Positions 1 through 6,944 are shown, counted from the stretch's first letter. The stretch is 9,445 bases of DNA from Lentisphaeria bacterium (GCA_017504325.1 JAFVRL010000282.1:1-9445), one strand, 5' to 3'. Numbers and translations are program-made. Notes: generated by a model from the letters alone, not told the origin.

Positions 1-41
1 CCTCTCATTGCCGGAAATACGGTTTTACATCAGAAGGAGCC

Positions 42-73
42 AAAAAGATCCTTAATTCCTTAAACAGAAGGAT
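42..73 (-). terminator. Probable intrinsic terminator of the pseudopilin gene
   Basis: Read on the minus strand, directly after the TAA stop at 74-76, there is ATCCTT (68-73), a 14-nt loop, AAGGAT (48-53), then C and five T (42-46). A second AAGGA copy inside the loop (57-61) offers an alternative, shorter-loop hairpin. The stem is only 6 bp with modest GC, so the terminator may be weak. Its position right behind the stop codon supports the call. Confidence 0.5.
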
Positions 74-832
74 TTACCATTTATCGTAATTCCCGATACA
101 GGGATAAGCATTGGGATGAGCATTGGAAGTGGTAAATGCCCGGATGAAACGGTCATCCGTTGCAGGGAGACCTGTATAGCTGATTGTCGGTGTCCAAAGT
201 TTGGGATTGCCGATAAAATGGATATAACGAGTACTGCCGTCGATAAAGGAAATGGTCGTTCCTTTCATCGTCCGGCTGTGCCACATGTGGAAATAGTTGC
301 TGGAATAGGTGTTTGCACAGTGCATCCAGTGAACAGCAGAAGGATGTTTGATGGAGGAGGGTTTGAAGAATCCCCAGTATTTATCCCTGATCCAGTCCAG
401 TTTGCGTTCAGTCCGTTTATCACTGTCTCCGCTTAAATTACTGCAGACAGCAAAACTTGTAAAATAAGATTTTGCATAGGTTTCCGCAGTATCGCAGAAA
501 AGGATATTATATCTTTTCCCATCGGCAAACCTCCAGGGGGCGATCCCCACACCCCAGTAGCTGGAGGTAGCTGTCCCCAAAAGCCGGACAAGATTGGGGG
601 CATAAGCACGGTTCGCCACATATCCGCCGGAAGGTGACCAGTCTTTGTAGGAAGACTGATAAGAGGCATGATAAAGAAAATGCTGTTTGCGTTTATTGGT
701 ACAACTTATATCTCTGGCACTTTCCCTTGCCCTTCCCAAAGCGGGAAGAAGCATCCCTGCAAGGATAGCAATGATGGCAATGACGACAAGAAGTTCAATG
801 AGGGTAAATTTCTTACAATGTGCAAAAATCAT
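74..832 (-). CDS. Type II secretion/type IV pilin-like pseudopilin (prepilin-type N-terminal cleavage/methylation domain protein)
   Basis: This is a 252-residue pseudopilin-like protein, expected to sit in the inner membrane through its N-terminal helix and to be processed by a prepilin peptidase. After a short basic leader (MIFAHCKK) comes FTLIELLVVIAIIAILAGML, the hydrophobic N-terminal helix with the conserved Glu at +5 of the mature protein, followed by LLPALGRARESA. Near the C-terminus a His is followed 11 residues later by Asp-Gly (HSRTMKGTTISFIDG), resembling the H-X-DG tail motif of the DUF1559-like pseudopilins common in Planctomycetes and Lentisphaerota. The residue before the cleavage point is Lys rather than the usual Gly. 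An ATG lies 12 nt further upstream (842-844), but the ATG at 830-832 has GGAG 6 nt in front of it, so I choose 832. The gene is alone on its strand here, with its own promoter and terminator. Its substrate or role is unknown; these proteins occur in many copies per genome in this phylum. Confidence 0.85.
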   Translation of the reverse strand: MIFAHCKKFTLIELLVVIAIIAILAGMLLPALGRARESARDISCTNKRKQHFLYHASYQSSYKDWSPSGGYVANRAYAPNLVRLLGTATSSYWGVGIAPWRFADGKRYNILFCDTAETYAKSYFTSFAVCSNLSGDSDKRTERKLDWIRDKYWGFFKPSSIKHPSAVHWMHCANTYSSNYFHMWHSRTMKGTTISFIDGSTRYIHFIGNPKLWTPTISYTGLPATDDRFIRAFTTSNAHPNAYPCIGNYDKW

Positions 833-904
833 AATACACTCCATATCCGCATTTATTTTTTTGCAAGCAGCTGTACGATTTTTTCTGTATATGCAATGGA
901 GGAT

Positions 905-932
905 AATATACTCTGTTTTTTCTTTTTTTCAA
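905..932 (-). promoter_or_regulatory. Sigma-70-type promoter for the pseudopilin gene
   Basis: On the minus strand TTGAAA (927-932) is followed after 16 nt by TATATT (905-910); each hexamer matches 5 of 6 consensus bases. An overlapping TATTAT at 903-908 would give an 18-nt spacer. The start of transcription would fall near 898, leaving about 65 nt of leader before the ATG at 832. The spacer is A-rich. The rest of the 845-1011 divergent gap is AT-rich and must also hold the promoter of the plus-strand unit, but I cannot single out a convincing one there; TTGTAT-N16-TAAATT around 954-981 is the best weak candidate. Confidence 0.55.
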
Positions 933-1011
933 GCCCTCTCCCCCCTGAAAAGCCTTGTATATTTTCGTTTCCGGAGTAAATTATACAACAGAATGAAAGG
1001 AAAAACTGTAT

Positions 1012-2139
1012 ATGAATAAAATCACATCTTTGCGTACCGGAACGGTGGTCAATAAATTCTACGGAAAAGAAAAAGACGGTGTCCTTCTTCTTCCCGTCAG
1101 CGGAACAGCTTCGGAAGATGCCTTTGTCACCGTCAACGGTATTGAAGCAGACCGCAACGGGGAAAATTTTTCTGCTGTTATCCCGGTAAAAGACAAAGTA
1201 ACAGAAATCACCATGAAAGCGGAAAACTCCTGCGGAGTATATACCAATACCATCAAAGTTCTTTACGATAAAAACTCCTTCCCCAGATATAACTTTTTCA
1301 CCGATGACAACAGTTTCTTCTGGACGGAACTTATTGAAAAGCGTCCGCACTCCCTATTTGATCAGTTTTATCTCGGCTTTTTCAAAAAAATGCACGATCT
1401 TTACGGCACAAAAGTCACGCTCAATCTTTTTTACCGCAACGATCACCATGAGAAAAAAACTACTCTTAAAGATATGCCGGATATTTATAAAAGCGAATTT
1501 GAGGATAACTCCCACTGGCTGAAAATGTCCTGGCACGCTTTTTCAGAATTTCCCGACCGCCCCTATCAGAATGCTCCGGCTGAAAAAGTGGGAGAGGATT
1601 TCGATTTGATCAAACAGGAAGTCATCCGCTTTGCCGGGGAAAACAGTTTCATTGCCCCGGTTGCCGCCCACTGGTCCATGATACGGCCGGACGGAATGGC
1701 GGAACTGGTGAAACGGGGTGCAAAAGTAATGACAAGTCAGTTCATCAATCCCAAAACCTCTCTTACGGAAAAACAGAACTCAAGTCATCTGTGCGACATA
1801 GGCTTTTTCCGCAATCTGCGGGAGTGTCTTTATCTGGAAAAGAACAAACTTCTTTTTGATTTCAATGATTCCATGCTCTATCTGCGGGGGGATCTCATCT
1901 GCAACTACTTTACCCCGGAGGAGATCGTTTCCATCATGGAAAACAATCATACAGGAAAAAGAAAACATGAGATCGTAAGTCTGGAAACGCATGAACAATA
2001 CTCCTTCCCCACCTATTTCAATTATCTCTCCGATCATCTGGAAAGAATGGAAACAGCCATACGCAAAGCAACCGAACTTGGTTATGCTCCGGTTTTCTTT
2101 GCAGAAGGACTTCTGGGCAACAAAATATGGGAGAAATAA
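1012..2139 (+). CDS. Polysaccharide-deacetylase-like (NodB/CE4-fold) protein with N-terminal Ig-like segment
   Basis: This 375-residue protein is probably a member of the polysaccharide deacetylase/NodB-like superfamily. Residues about 20-85 look like a small beta-sandwich (Ig- or cadherin-like) segment ending in ITMKAENSCGVYTNTIKV. The remainder resembles a deacetylase-type barrel. FTDDN (96-100) is positioned like the NodB metal-binding/catalytic Asp-Asp motif. YRNDHH (141-146), SWHAFSEFPDRPYQ (173-186), His220-Trp221 and LETHEQY (324-330) supply further conserved-looking acidic and His residues. I recognise the pattern but have no alignment, so the metal ligands are inferred. There is no signal peptide or membrane segment, so a cytoplasmic location is likely, which is odd for an enzyme of cell-wall glycans. 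It might instead act on an intracellular saccharide or be a glycosidase-like relative. AAAGGA (996-1001) lies 10 nt before the ATG. The Nudix gene starts 2 nt after its stop, so the two are probably co-transcribed. Confidence 0.6.
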   Translation: MNKITSLRTGTVVNKFYGKEKDGVLLLPVSGTASEDAFVTVNGIEADRNGENFSAVIPVKDKVTEITMKAENSCGVYTNTIKVLYDKNSFPRYNFFTDDNSFFWTELIEKRPHSLFDQFYLGFFKKMHDLYGTKVTLNLFYRNDHHEKKTTLKDMPDIYKSEFEDNSHWLKMSWHAFSEFPDRPYQNAPAEKVGEDFDLIKQEVIRFAGENSFIAPVAAHWSMIRPDGMAELVKRGAKVMTSQFINPKTSLTEKQNSSHLCDIGFFRNLRECLYLEKNKLLFDFNDSMLYLRGDLICNYFTPEEIVSIMENNHTGKRKHEIVSLETHEQYSFPTYFNYLSDHLERMETAIRKATELGYAPVFFAEGLLGNKIWEK

Positions 2140-2141
2140 AT

Positions 2142-2549
2142 ATGGAAAAGATCCATGTGTGCGCCTGTGTCATCCGGCAGGGGGAAAATATCCTTATATG
2201 CGGAAGAAGAAAAGGAACTGCTCTGGAAGGGTACTTTGAATTTCCCGGCGGAAAATTTGAAAAAGGGGAAACTCTTGCAGAAGCCTCAAAAAGAGAACTT
2301 TCTGAAGAGTTGGGAATAAAGGTATTTACTCTTGATGAGATCGGTTACGCGGAAGTGAAAAGCAAAGGCAGACTCTTCATCCTGCATTTTGTCCGTACCA
2401 TTCCGTTGCCCGGAGAAACGGAAAAACTCAATTCCACAGGTTTGGAAGGTCAGGAAATAAAATGGGTAAAAACTGACACCATACTGCATCAGAATCTTCT
2501 GCCATCCGATCTGGCTTTTGCCCGCTTCCTTCTTTCCGGTATCCGGTAA
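2142..2549 (+). CDS. MutT-type Nudix hydrolase (NUDIX domain protein, 8-oxo-dGTP diphosphatase-like)
   Basis: This 135-residue Nudix hydrolase has a complete Nudix box, GX5EX7REUXEEXGU, at residues 37-59: Gly37, Glu43, Arg51-Glu52-Leu53, Glu55-Glu56 and Gly58-Ile59. The Glu residues coordinate the catalytic Mg2+. The N-terminal strand (VCACVIRQGENILICGRR) and GYFEFPGG just before the box are the arrangement of MutT/NudG-type enzymes, which hydrolyse oxidised or modified nucleoside triphosphates to monophosphates. The length fits this family. Substrate cannot be fixed from sequence, so I give no gene symbol. An earlier in-frame ATG at 2127 would overlap the previous gene by 13 nt. The ATG at 2142 has GGGAG 8 nt ahead of it and begins MEKIHVCACVI as expected, so it is preferred. 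It follows the deacetylase-like gene by 2 nt and is probably translationally coupled to it. Confidence 0.9.
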   Translation: MEKIHVCACVIRQGENILICGRRKGTALEGYFEFPGGKFEKGETLAEASKRELSEELGIKVFTLDEIGYAEVKSKGRLFILHFVRTIPLPGETEKLNSTGLEGQEIKWVKTDTILHQNLLPSDLAFARFLLSGIR

Positions 2550-2552
2550 GCC

Positions 2553-2596
2553 AAAAAAATGTTGCCCTCATTACGGTATCATATTCCGAAACGGCA
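2553..2596 (-). terminator. Weak candidate terminator in the convergent gap
   Basis: The 83-nt gap between the Nudix stop and the minus-strand lipoprotein stop contains, on the minus strand, TGCC (2593-2596) and GGCA (2563-2566) enclosing an imperfect CGG...CCG stem, followed by a run of seven T (2553-2559). A very short GCGT-AAG-ACGC hairpin also lies right after the lipoprotein stop. Neither is a strong terminator, and I see no clear plus-strand terminator for the Nudix gene. Confidence 0.28.
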
Positions 2597-2632
2597 GACA
2601 GAAACCTTCTCCACACACATGCGTCTTACGCC

Positions 2633-3526
2633 TTAATATTCACTGAACTCCTTGGCAAATTTCTGTCCGCGTTTTTTAAGTTCAGTTTTTTCAAGCTGAT
2701 AAGATAATTTGGAGAACTGCAATTCCTCCAGTTTGGTAACGGCTTTATACAAATTGGCAGGTGTAGGATTTTTTTCATAAGCTTTGATCTGCGCCCTTAC
2801 CCGCATCAAACGACTCTGCAAAGCACGGGGAATGACCCAGGTATAGGAAGGTACAGCGGAAGAACCCACATAAACCTTGAACTCCCGGTCATCATTATCC
2901 AAAGACAACCCCATCCCTTTAATGTCAATAAGATCAAAAGAAACAACACCGGTATCATCTGTCAGTTTATGTTTACTTTTGTCTCCAATCTTGAACATTA
3001 CATCTGTATGATGCAGGATATAACTGATGCTTTCATTCTTTGTATCCACCAAATCACGGTGACTGCGGAAAGGTTCTTCCTCAAACCGCGATTCTGATTC
3101 ATTGTTCAAAAAAGGATTGAGTGCAGCAAGCCCATATGCATCCAGAGACCGGCACCAACTGTAGGGGAAAATACCAATTGTTACAATATTGAGTACATGA
3201 CTGCAAATCGCAACAGGCAAAAGTACCAGTCCCATGGGTACTTCATACAATTCACGCCACCCCTGATAAGGCGTATAGCGGGAAATTGTATTGCGGATCT
3301 CATAAACTTTAACCTCGGATTCTTTGCTACCGGTAAGTTTGAAACGTAATGATCCATTAGTTTCATCTTTTTCAAGCAGTTGAACTACCGGAACATCCCG
3401 TATCACACTGCGTTCATAGTCGGTCATACTGGAATCTATATCGTTAATATGATTTCTACACCCTGTATAAAAAATACAGAAAACTACAGCAACGCATACA
3501 AAAATAATATTTTTCTTTTTATTCAT
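2633..3526 (-). CDS. Putative lipoprotein of unknown family with an internal hydrophobic segment
   Basis: I do not recognise a named family for this 297-residue protein. It starts with a lysine-rich n-region (MNKKK) and a hydrophobic stretch ending in FYTGC, so Cys23 is the probable lipidation site. The lipobox is imperfect because position -3 is Tyr. Residues about 95-145 hold a second hydrophobic region (PMGLVLLPVAICSHVLNIVT followed by IGIFPYSW), which may be a membrane hairpin or a buried core. Residues about 175-225 read as beta-rich (FKIGDKSKHKLTDDTGVVSF, then KVYVGSSAVPSYTW). The C-terminus from about 235 is charged and probably helical (RLMRVRAQIKAYEKNPTPA through KKRGQKFAKEFSEY). AGGA (3532-3535) lies 5 nt before the ATG. 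It follows the Sel1-repeat lipoprotein gene by 47 nt with no hairpin between, so the two are likely co-transcribed. An envelope role is inferred from the signal peptide only. Confidence 0.75.
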   Translation of the reverse strand: MNKKKNIIFVCVAVVFCIFYTGCRNHINDIDSSMTDYERSVIRDVPVVQLLEKDETNGSLRFKLTGSKESEVKVYEIRNTISRYTPYQGWRELYEVPMGLVLLPVAICSHVLNIVTIGIFPYSWCRSLDAYGLAALNPFLNNESESRFEEEPFRSHRDLVDTKNESISYILHHTDVMFKIGDKSKHKLTDDTGVVSFDLIDIKGMGLSLDNDDREFKVYVGSSAVPSYTWVIPRALQSRLMRVRAQIKAYEKNPTPANLYKAVTKLEELQFSKLSYQLEKTELKKRGQKFAKEFSEY

Positions 3527-3573
3527 TTCTATCCTATCCCTTTGATTATATCTCTGGATTTCAATATACTACA

Positions 3574-4242
3574 TCAATTCTCAAAACTGGAATCAAAACT
3601 TCTACGCATTTTATTCAACTGTTCAGCAGTTTCAGCAGGAAAAGACTCCCCATATTCCCTGTAACATTTTTCTGTGAATTCAAGCAATTTCCCGGCATCC
3701 ACATAATTACGGGCGTTCAACATCCAGTTAAAAGCCTTACAGGCATGAAGCATAATCTCTTTTGCTGCAGTCCGGGCTATTTCTGAAGTCGAACGTGCTG
3801 CCTGAGTCTCATACATGACGGCCATCTGATACAAAGCAAAGCCGGCGATCAGATCCTGCCGGGAGGATGCCCCCATAAGAATCTCTTGAGCTATCCGTAA
3901 AGCCTCCTCACTGCTGCGGTAAGTCTCCAAGTATCTTCTGATCCATTTAGAAGCGTTCTGATAATTCACCTCTGTTCCGTAACCGGTAAGATAGTATCTT
4001 GCAAGTTTCCTCATGGCAGGACGATACCGGCAAATCGCAGCCTGTTTCATCCAGTCAAACGCTTTATTTTTCTGCGGTTTCTCCAACTGGCTGTAATAAA
4101 TTGCCAAATCATACTGCGCCTTGACTTCCCCTCTTGCGGCAGCTTCTACAAGTTGCTGTTCGGTACTGCATCCAGAAAACATAATCAGGACAAGGCAACC
4201 TGCCAGACAGAAAACCATATGTTTGAAAAGAATGCGGAACAT
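3574..4242 (-). CDS. Lipoprotein with Sel1-like/TPR-type repeats
   Basis: This 222-residue lipoprotein starts MFRILFKHMVFCLAGCLVLI and reaches the lipobox FSGC, so Cys25 is the predicted lipidated residue after signal peptidase II cleavage. From about residue 31 it carries Sel1-like helical repeats: AAARGEVKAQYDLAIYY, then KAFDWMKQAA, then AMRKLARYYLTGYG. Later segments (EALRIAQEIL, AGFALYQMAVMYETQAARST) look like further, degenerate repeats. Such repeats act as protein-interaction scaffolds in the periplasm or outer membrane of Gram-negative bacteria; no partner is visible. The frame is open upstream to a TTG at 4314, and an ATG at 4264-4266 is also in frame, but AAAGGAAAGG ends 9 nt before the ATG at 4240-4242 and the signal peptide begins there. 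It is probably the first gene of a two-lipoprotein operon. Confidence 0.8.
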   Translation of the reverse strand: MFRILFKHMVFCLAGCLVLIMFSGCSTEQQLVEAAARGEVKAQYDLAIYYSQLEKPQKNKAFDWMKQAAICRYRPAMRKLARYYLTGYGTEVNYQNASKWIRRYLETYRSSEEALRIAQEILMGASSRQDLIAGFALYQMAVMYETQAARSTSEIARTAAKEIMLHACKAFNWMLNARNYVDAGKLLEFTEKCYREYGESFPAETAEQLNKMRRSFDSSFEN

Positions 4243-4500
4243 TTTTTCAGACCTTTCCTTTCTCATTTCAATTGTATGGTAAATCTTACCGGATTTTAAT
4301 AAACATACCCACAAATATGTATCAGATTGATTTCAAATCCATTCGATACCGTTTTAACATATATTAATTACAATAACATTTTTTCACATTTTTTCAAACA
4401 AAAATATTATTTTTTTTACAAAAAACTGCAGGATCCAACAGAAAACAGAAAATGATAATCGGAAACGGTACACAATCAGAATGTTTTTTCCTGTAAATAC
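4243..4500. other. AT-rich intergenic region upstream of the lipoprotein pair
   Basis: This gap of about 258 nt carries no gene that I can support. It is very AT-rich, with A and T runs around 4380-4425. It must contain the promoter of the minus-strand lipoprotein genes. A possible but weak match is TTGAAA-N16-TATTGT near 4369-4396. I do not see a confident -10/-35 pair, and no operator-like dyad stands out. Confidence 0.4.
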
Positions 4501-4541
4501 AAAAAGCGGAAGGATCTGTATCGTTATAAAAATCCTTCCGC
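4501..4541 (-). terminator. Intrinsic terminator of the EF-G-like gene
   Basis: On the minus strand a perfect 10-bp stem, GCGGAAGGAT (4532-4541) and ATCCTTCCGC (4506-4515), encloses a 16-nt loop and is followed at once by TTTTT (4501-4505). It starts 36 nt after the TAA stop of the EF-G-like gene. Stem GC content, perfect pairing and the T-run make this the clearest terminator in the window, and it separates the EF-G-like gene from the lipoprotein genes. Confidence 0.88.
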
Positions 4542-4577
4542 AGTATCCGGTAAACGGATCGTAAGAAAATACAGTTC

Positions 4578-6596
4578 TTACTCTTCTGTATTTTCCGCCT
4601 GGAATTTGGCAATGATCTCATTGGCAACTGCCTGACCGACCACCTCATACCGGGCAAATGACATTTCAAAAGATCCTTTTCCCTGGGTTATGGATCTCAA
4701 TTCTGTTGCAAATTTCAGCATTTCAGAATATGGTACTTCCGCTTCAATGCATTCCAACCCCTCTTCTGCATTCATCCCCAGGATCCTGCCGCGCTTATGA
4801 TTGATCGTTCCGGAAATTTCTCCGGTATAGGCATCCGGAATCATGATTCTGGCACTCATAATGGGTTCCATAAGAACAGGTTTTGCTTTTGCCATAGCAT
4901 CACGGAACGCCATACGGGCAGCAATTTTAAACGCCATTTCCGAAGAATCCACTTCATGGAATTTTCCGTCATAAACCGTTACTTTCATCTTTTCCACCAG
5001 ACATCCGGCAAGAGGTCCTCTTTCCATTGCCTCCTGAACACCTTTTTCCACAGCAGGAATAAAGTTCTTCGGGATCGCTCCGCCAACAATGGCATTGACA
5101 AACTCATATCCGTCGGGATTGGACTCCACCCGCAGATGCACTTCCGCAAACTGACCATGACCGCCGGATTGTTTTTTATGCCTGTAAGAGCCTTCTCCTT
5201 TTCCGGTAATAGTCTCCCGGTAAGGCACTTTCGGCGCATGAAGATGCACTTCTGTTTTGGCAATATCTTTCAAACGGTGGACAGACATAAGAAGATGCTG
5301 TTCCCCCATCCCTTTAAGCAATACCTGATGTGTTTCCTTATCCCGTTCCAGTCTCAAAGTGGGATCATTGCCGCAAAGTTTGGCAAATCCCTGCATGATC
5401 TTATCTTCCTCACCGCTTTTCACAGCAGAGATGGCGTACGCCATTACCGGAGCAGGAAATATCATGGGACTCATAGCCTTGCATTCCGCCGAAGTCCCCA
5501 GAGTATCTCCGGTCTTGGTGGTCTTGAGTTTTGCGACAGCACAGATACAGCCGGGAGAAGCCTCTTCCACCGGGATCTGGGTCTTGCCGTTAAGGATCAT
5601 CATCTGACCGATATGTTCTTTACCGCCGGTGGTCAGATTGATCACATCGCTGTTTGCTTTGAAAACACCGGTAAGAACACGGAAATAAACCATCTGTCCG
5701 ATAAAAGGATCCGTCACACTCTTGAATACGAAAGCAGCGGCATCCCCATCCTCTTTGGGAATAATATCTGTGCCGTCAGCGGAGACACGATACCGTTCCA
5801 AGGGAGTCTGGATAAGATTGACGATATCATCCATTACCTCCTCCACACCGATATCCTTTGCCGCACTTCCGGCAAAAACAGGCACCAACGCTCCGGAACG
5901 GATGGCATCATGCAAGCCCTGTTTGATCTCTTCTGCAGAGATCTCTTCTCCTGCGAGATACCGTTCCATGAGTTTATCATCAGATTCCACAGCGGTATCC
6001 ATAAGCTGGCTTCTGTACTTTTCTACGATCTGCTTATATTCGGCAGGAGGCTCTTCATCAGAAAGCACATCAATGACTCCGGAAAGATCCGCTTCTTTTC
6101 CTTTGGGGATGGTAAGGGGAATGGCAACAGTCTTGCCGTAGGCTTCCTGCAGTTCATCCAGAACTTTATAAAAATCTGCCTGTTCCCGGTCGAGCCGGTT
6201 GACAAAAAAGAATCTGGGGATCTTGAAGTCATTGGAAAACTTCCACGCTCTTGCAGTACCGAATTCGATACCGTTCACCCCGTCAACTGCGATCAAAGCG
6301 GCATCACTGGCGCGGAAACCGGAGATGACCTCTCCCACAAATTCTCCATAGCCGGGTGTATCGGTTATAAAGAACTGCATATCCTTCCAGGAGCAGGTAA
6401 GGTGGGCAGCGTAAATACTTGAACGCTTCTCCTGCTCATCCGCCGTATAATCGGAAATACTTGTTTTATTATCAACACTTCCCAGGCGGTCTACTGCTTT
6501 TGCCTTGAAAAGCATAAGATCGCACAGTGAGGTCTTGCCTGTTCCACTTTGTCCTGCAACAACGAAATTTCTGACTTTCTTGGGTTCGAATTTCAT
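4578..6596 (-). CDS. EF-G-like translational GTPase (bacterial EF-G paralogue type)
   Basis: This 672-residue translational GTPase has the full EF-G domain set. The GTPase domain shows G1 AGQSGTGKT, a switch I region DYTADEQEKRSS, G3 DTPGYGEFVGEV, G4 NRLD and G5 GSA. Later come domain II, domain III, domain IV (KQSGGHGQFAEV and FHEVDSSEMAF, with the tip His conserved) and the C-terminal domain (RGRILGM, LRSITQGKGSFEMSFARYE). The SGTGKT P-loop, the SDY...EQEKRSS switch I and the GYGEFVGEV segment are those of the EF-G-like paralogue group often labelled EF-G2, not canonical fusA, which has AHIDAGKT and GITI. G4 is NRLD instead of NKxD, a conservative Lys-to-Arg change. The role in translation of this paralogue is not settled. 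The frame is open to a TTG at 6629, but the ATG at 6596 has GGAG 6 nt upstream and is chosen. It has its own promoter and terminator; no rps or tuf genes are nearby. Confidence 0.9.
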   Translation of the reverse strand: MKFEPKKVRNFVVAGQSGTGKTSLCDLMLFKAKAVDRLGSVDNKTSISDYTADEQEKRSSIYAAHLTCSWKDMQFFITDTPGYGEFVGEVISGFRASDAALIAVDGVNGIEFGTARAWKFSNDFKIPRFFFVNRLDREQADFYKVLDELQEAYGKTVAIPLTIPKGKEADLSGVIDVLSDEEPPAEYKQIVEKYRSQLMDTAVESDDKLMERYLAGEEISAEEIKQGLHDAIRSGALVPVFAGSAAKDIGVEEVMDDIVNLIQTPLERYRVSADGTDIIPKEDGDAAAFVFKSVTDPFIGQMVYFRVLTGVFKANSDVINLTTGGKEHIGQMMILNGKTQIPVEEASPGCICAVAKLKTTKTGDTLGTSAECKAMSPMIFPAPVMAYAISAVKSGEEDKIMQGFAKLCGNDPTLRLERDKETHQVLLKGMGEQHLLMSVHRLKDIAKTEVHLHAPKVPYRETITGKGEGSYRHKKQSGGHGQFAEVHLRVESNPDGYEFVNAIVGGAIPKNFIPAVEKGVQEAMERGPLAGCLVEKMKVTVYDGKFHEVDSSEMAFKIAARMAFRDAMAKAKPVLMEPIMSARIMIPDAYTGEISGTINHKRGRILGMNAEEGLECIEAEVPYSEMLKFATELRSITQGKGSFEMSFARYEVVGQAVANEIIAKFQAENTEE

Positions 6597-6764
6597 AAGT
6601 TTCTCCAGTTGATACTGAAACGACCTCAAAAGTCATCAGACAGATCGGCAAAAGGTACTATGGCTCTCTTCCCGGTACACTTTCCAATCTTCCCGGATGA
6701 CCGTCAAGATCATTCCGAATGTTAAAAGTGACACAGAGTAATCCAAGATATCCTGGGTTCCCTT
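6597..6764 (-). promoter_or_regulatory. Long leader of the EF-G-like mRNA
   Basis: The predicted transcript start near 6764 leaves about 168 nt before the ATG at 6596, long for a simple leader. Near its 5' end is an almost perfect 14-bp dyad, CCAAGATATCCTGG on the plus strand (6743-6756). Further on, the 9-mer TCTTCCCGG (plus strand) occurs twice, 21 bp apart. A 25-codon ATG-initiated reading frame runs from 6713 to 6636 on the minus strand and spans both repeats, but it lacks a properly spaced Shine-Dalgarno. GGAG at 6603-6606 serves the EF-G-like start. No known riboswitch or ribosomal-protein leader is recognised. Confidence 0.4.
6667..6696. repeat. Two direct copies of TCTTCCCGG, 21 bp apart
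   Basis: The plus strand carries identical 9-mers at 6667-6675 and 6688-6696. A start-to-start distance of 21 bp is about two helical turns, so both would face the same side of DNA. They lie in the transcribed leader of the EF-G-like gene, downstream of its promoter. They could be a protein-binding site, an RNA element, or chance. Confidence 0.45.
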
Positions 6765-6770
6765 GTCCGT

Positions 6771-6799
6771 ATTATAACATGGAGTTTTTTGTTTTGCAA
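6771..6799 (-). promoter_or_regulatory. Strong sigma-70-type promoter for the EF-G-like gene
   Basis: On the minus strand TTGCAA (6794-6799) is followed after exactly 17 nt by a perfect TATAAT (6771-6776). The -35 hexamer matches 4 of 6 consensus bases and the -10 matches all 6. A- and T-rich runs upstream (6803-6840) could act as an UP element. Transcription would start near 6764. Confidence 0.7.
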
Positions 6800-6820
6800 A
6801 TGAAAAAAAAGTTTTTTTCA

Positions 6821-6852
6821 GGGAAAAAATTAAAAAAAATACGTTTTTTCCC
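6821..6852. repeat. Inverted repeat in the AT-rich gap downstream of hydE
   Basis: GGGAAAAAA (6821-6829) and TTTTTTCCC (6844-6852) form a 9-bp stem with a 14-nt loop. It lies about 90 nt past the hydE stop and is the only candidate for a hydE terminator. The T-run is part of the arm rather than following the hairpin, and the stem has only three GC pairs, so termination is uncertain. Nothing else of note is seen in 6853-6944. Confidence 0.3.
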
Positions 6853-6944
6853 GCAAAATCCGTAACGATTCCATAAAAAATGCAGAGAAAAAGAAAAAAA
6901 ACAACAGGATGGAAGGAGAAAACAGAGAGAAAATACCCGTTCTA

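Noticed and set aside
853..1350. A 165-codon minus-strand frame overlapping the start of the deacetylase-like gene and the divergent promoter gap
   Set aside because: Most of it is antisense to the deacetylase-like gene. The rest crosses the AT-rich promoter region, and the translation has no domain features.
4380..4430. A- and T-runs resembling a repeat array or terminator
   Set aside because: These are simple low-complexity AT runs without a repeated unit or a GC-containing stem. No CRISPR-like or other array is present in the window.
4797..6422. A 541-codon plus-strand reading frame opposite the EF-G-like gene
   Set aside because: It lies entirely antisense to a gene with full EF-G motifs. 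Its translation is rich in His, Phe, Arg and Ser without domain signatures, which is the usual shadow of a coding strand.
6636..6713. A 25-codon frame in the EF-G-like leader as a coding gene
   Set aside because: It has no correctly spaced Shine-Dalgarno, and a frame of this size is expected by chance in a leader this long. It is reported only as part of the leader observation.
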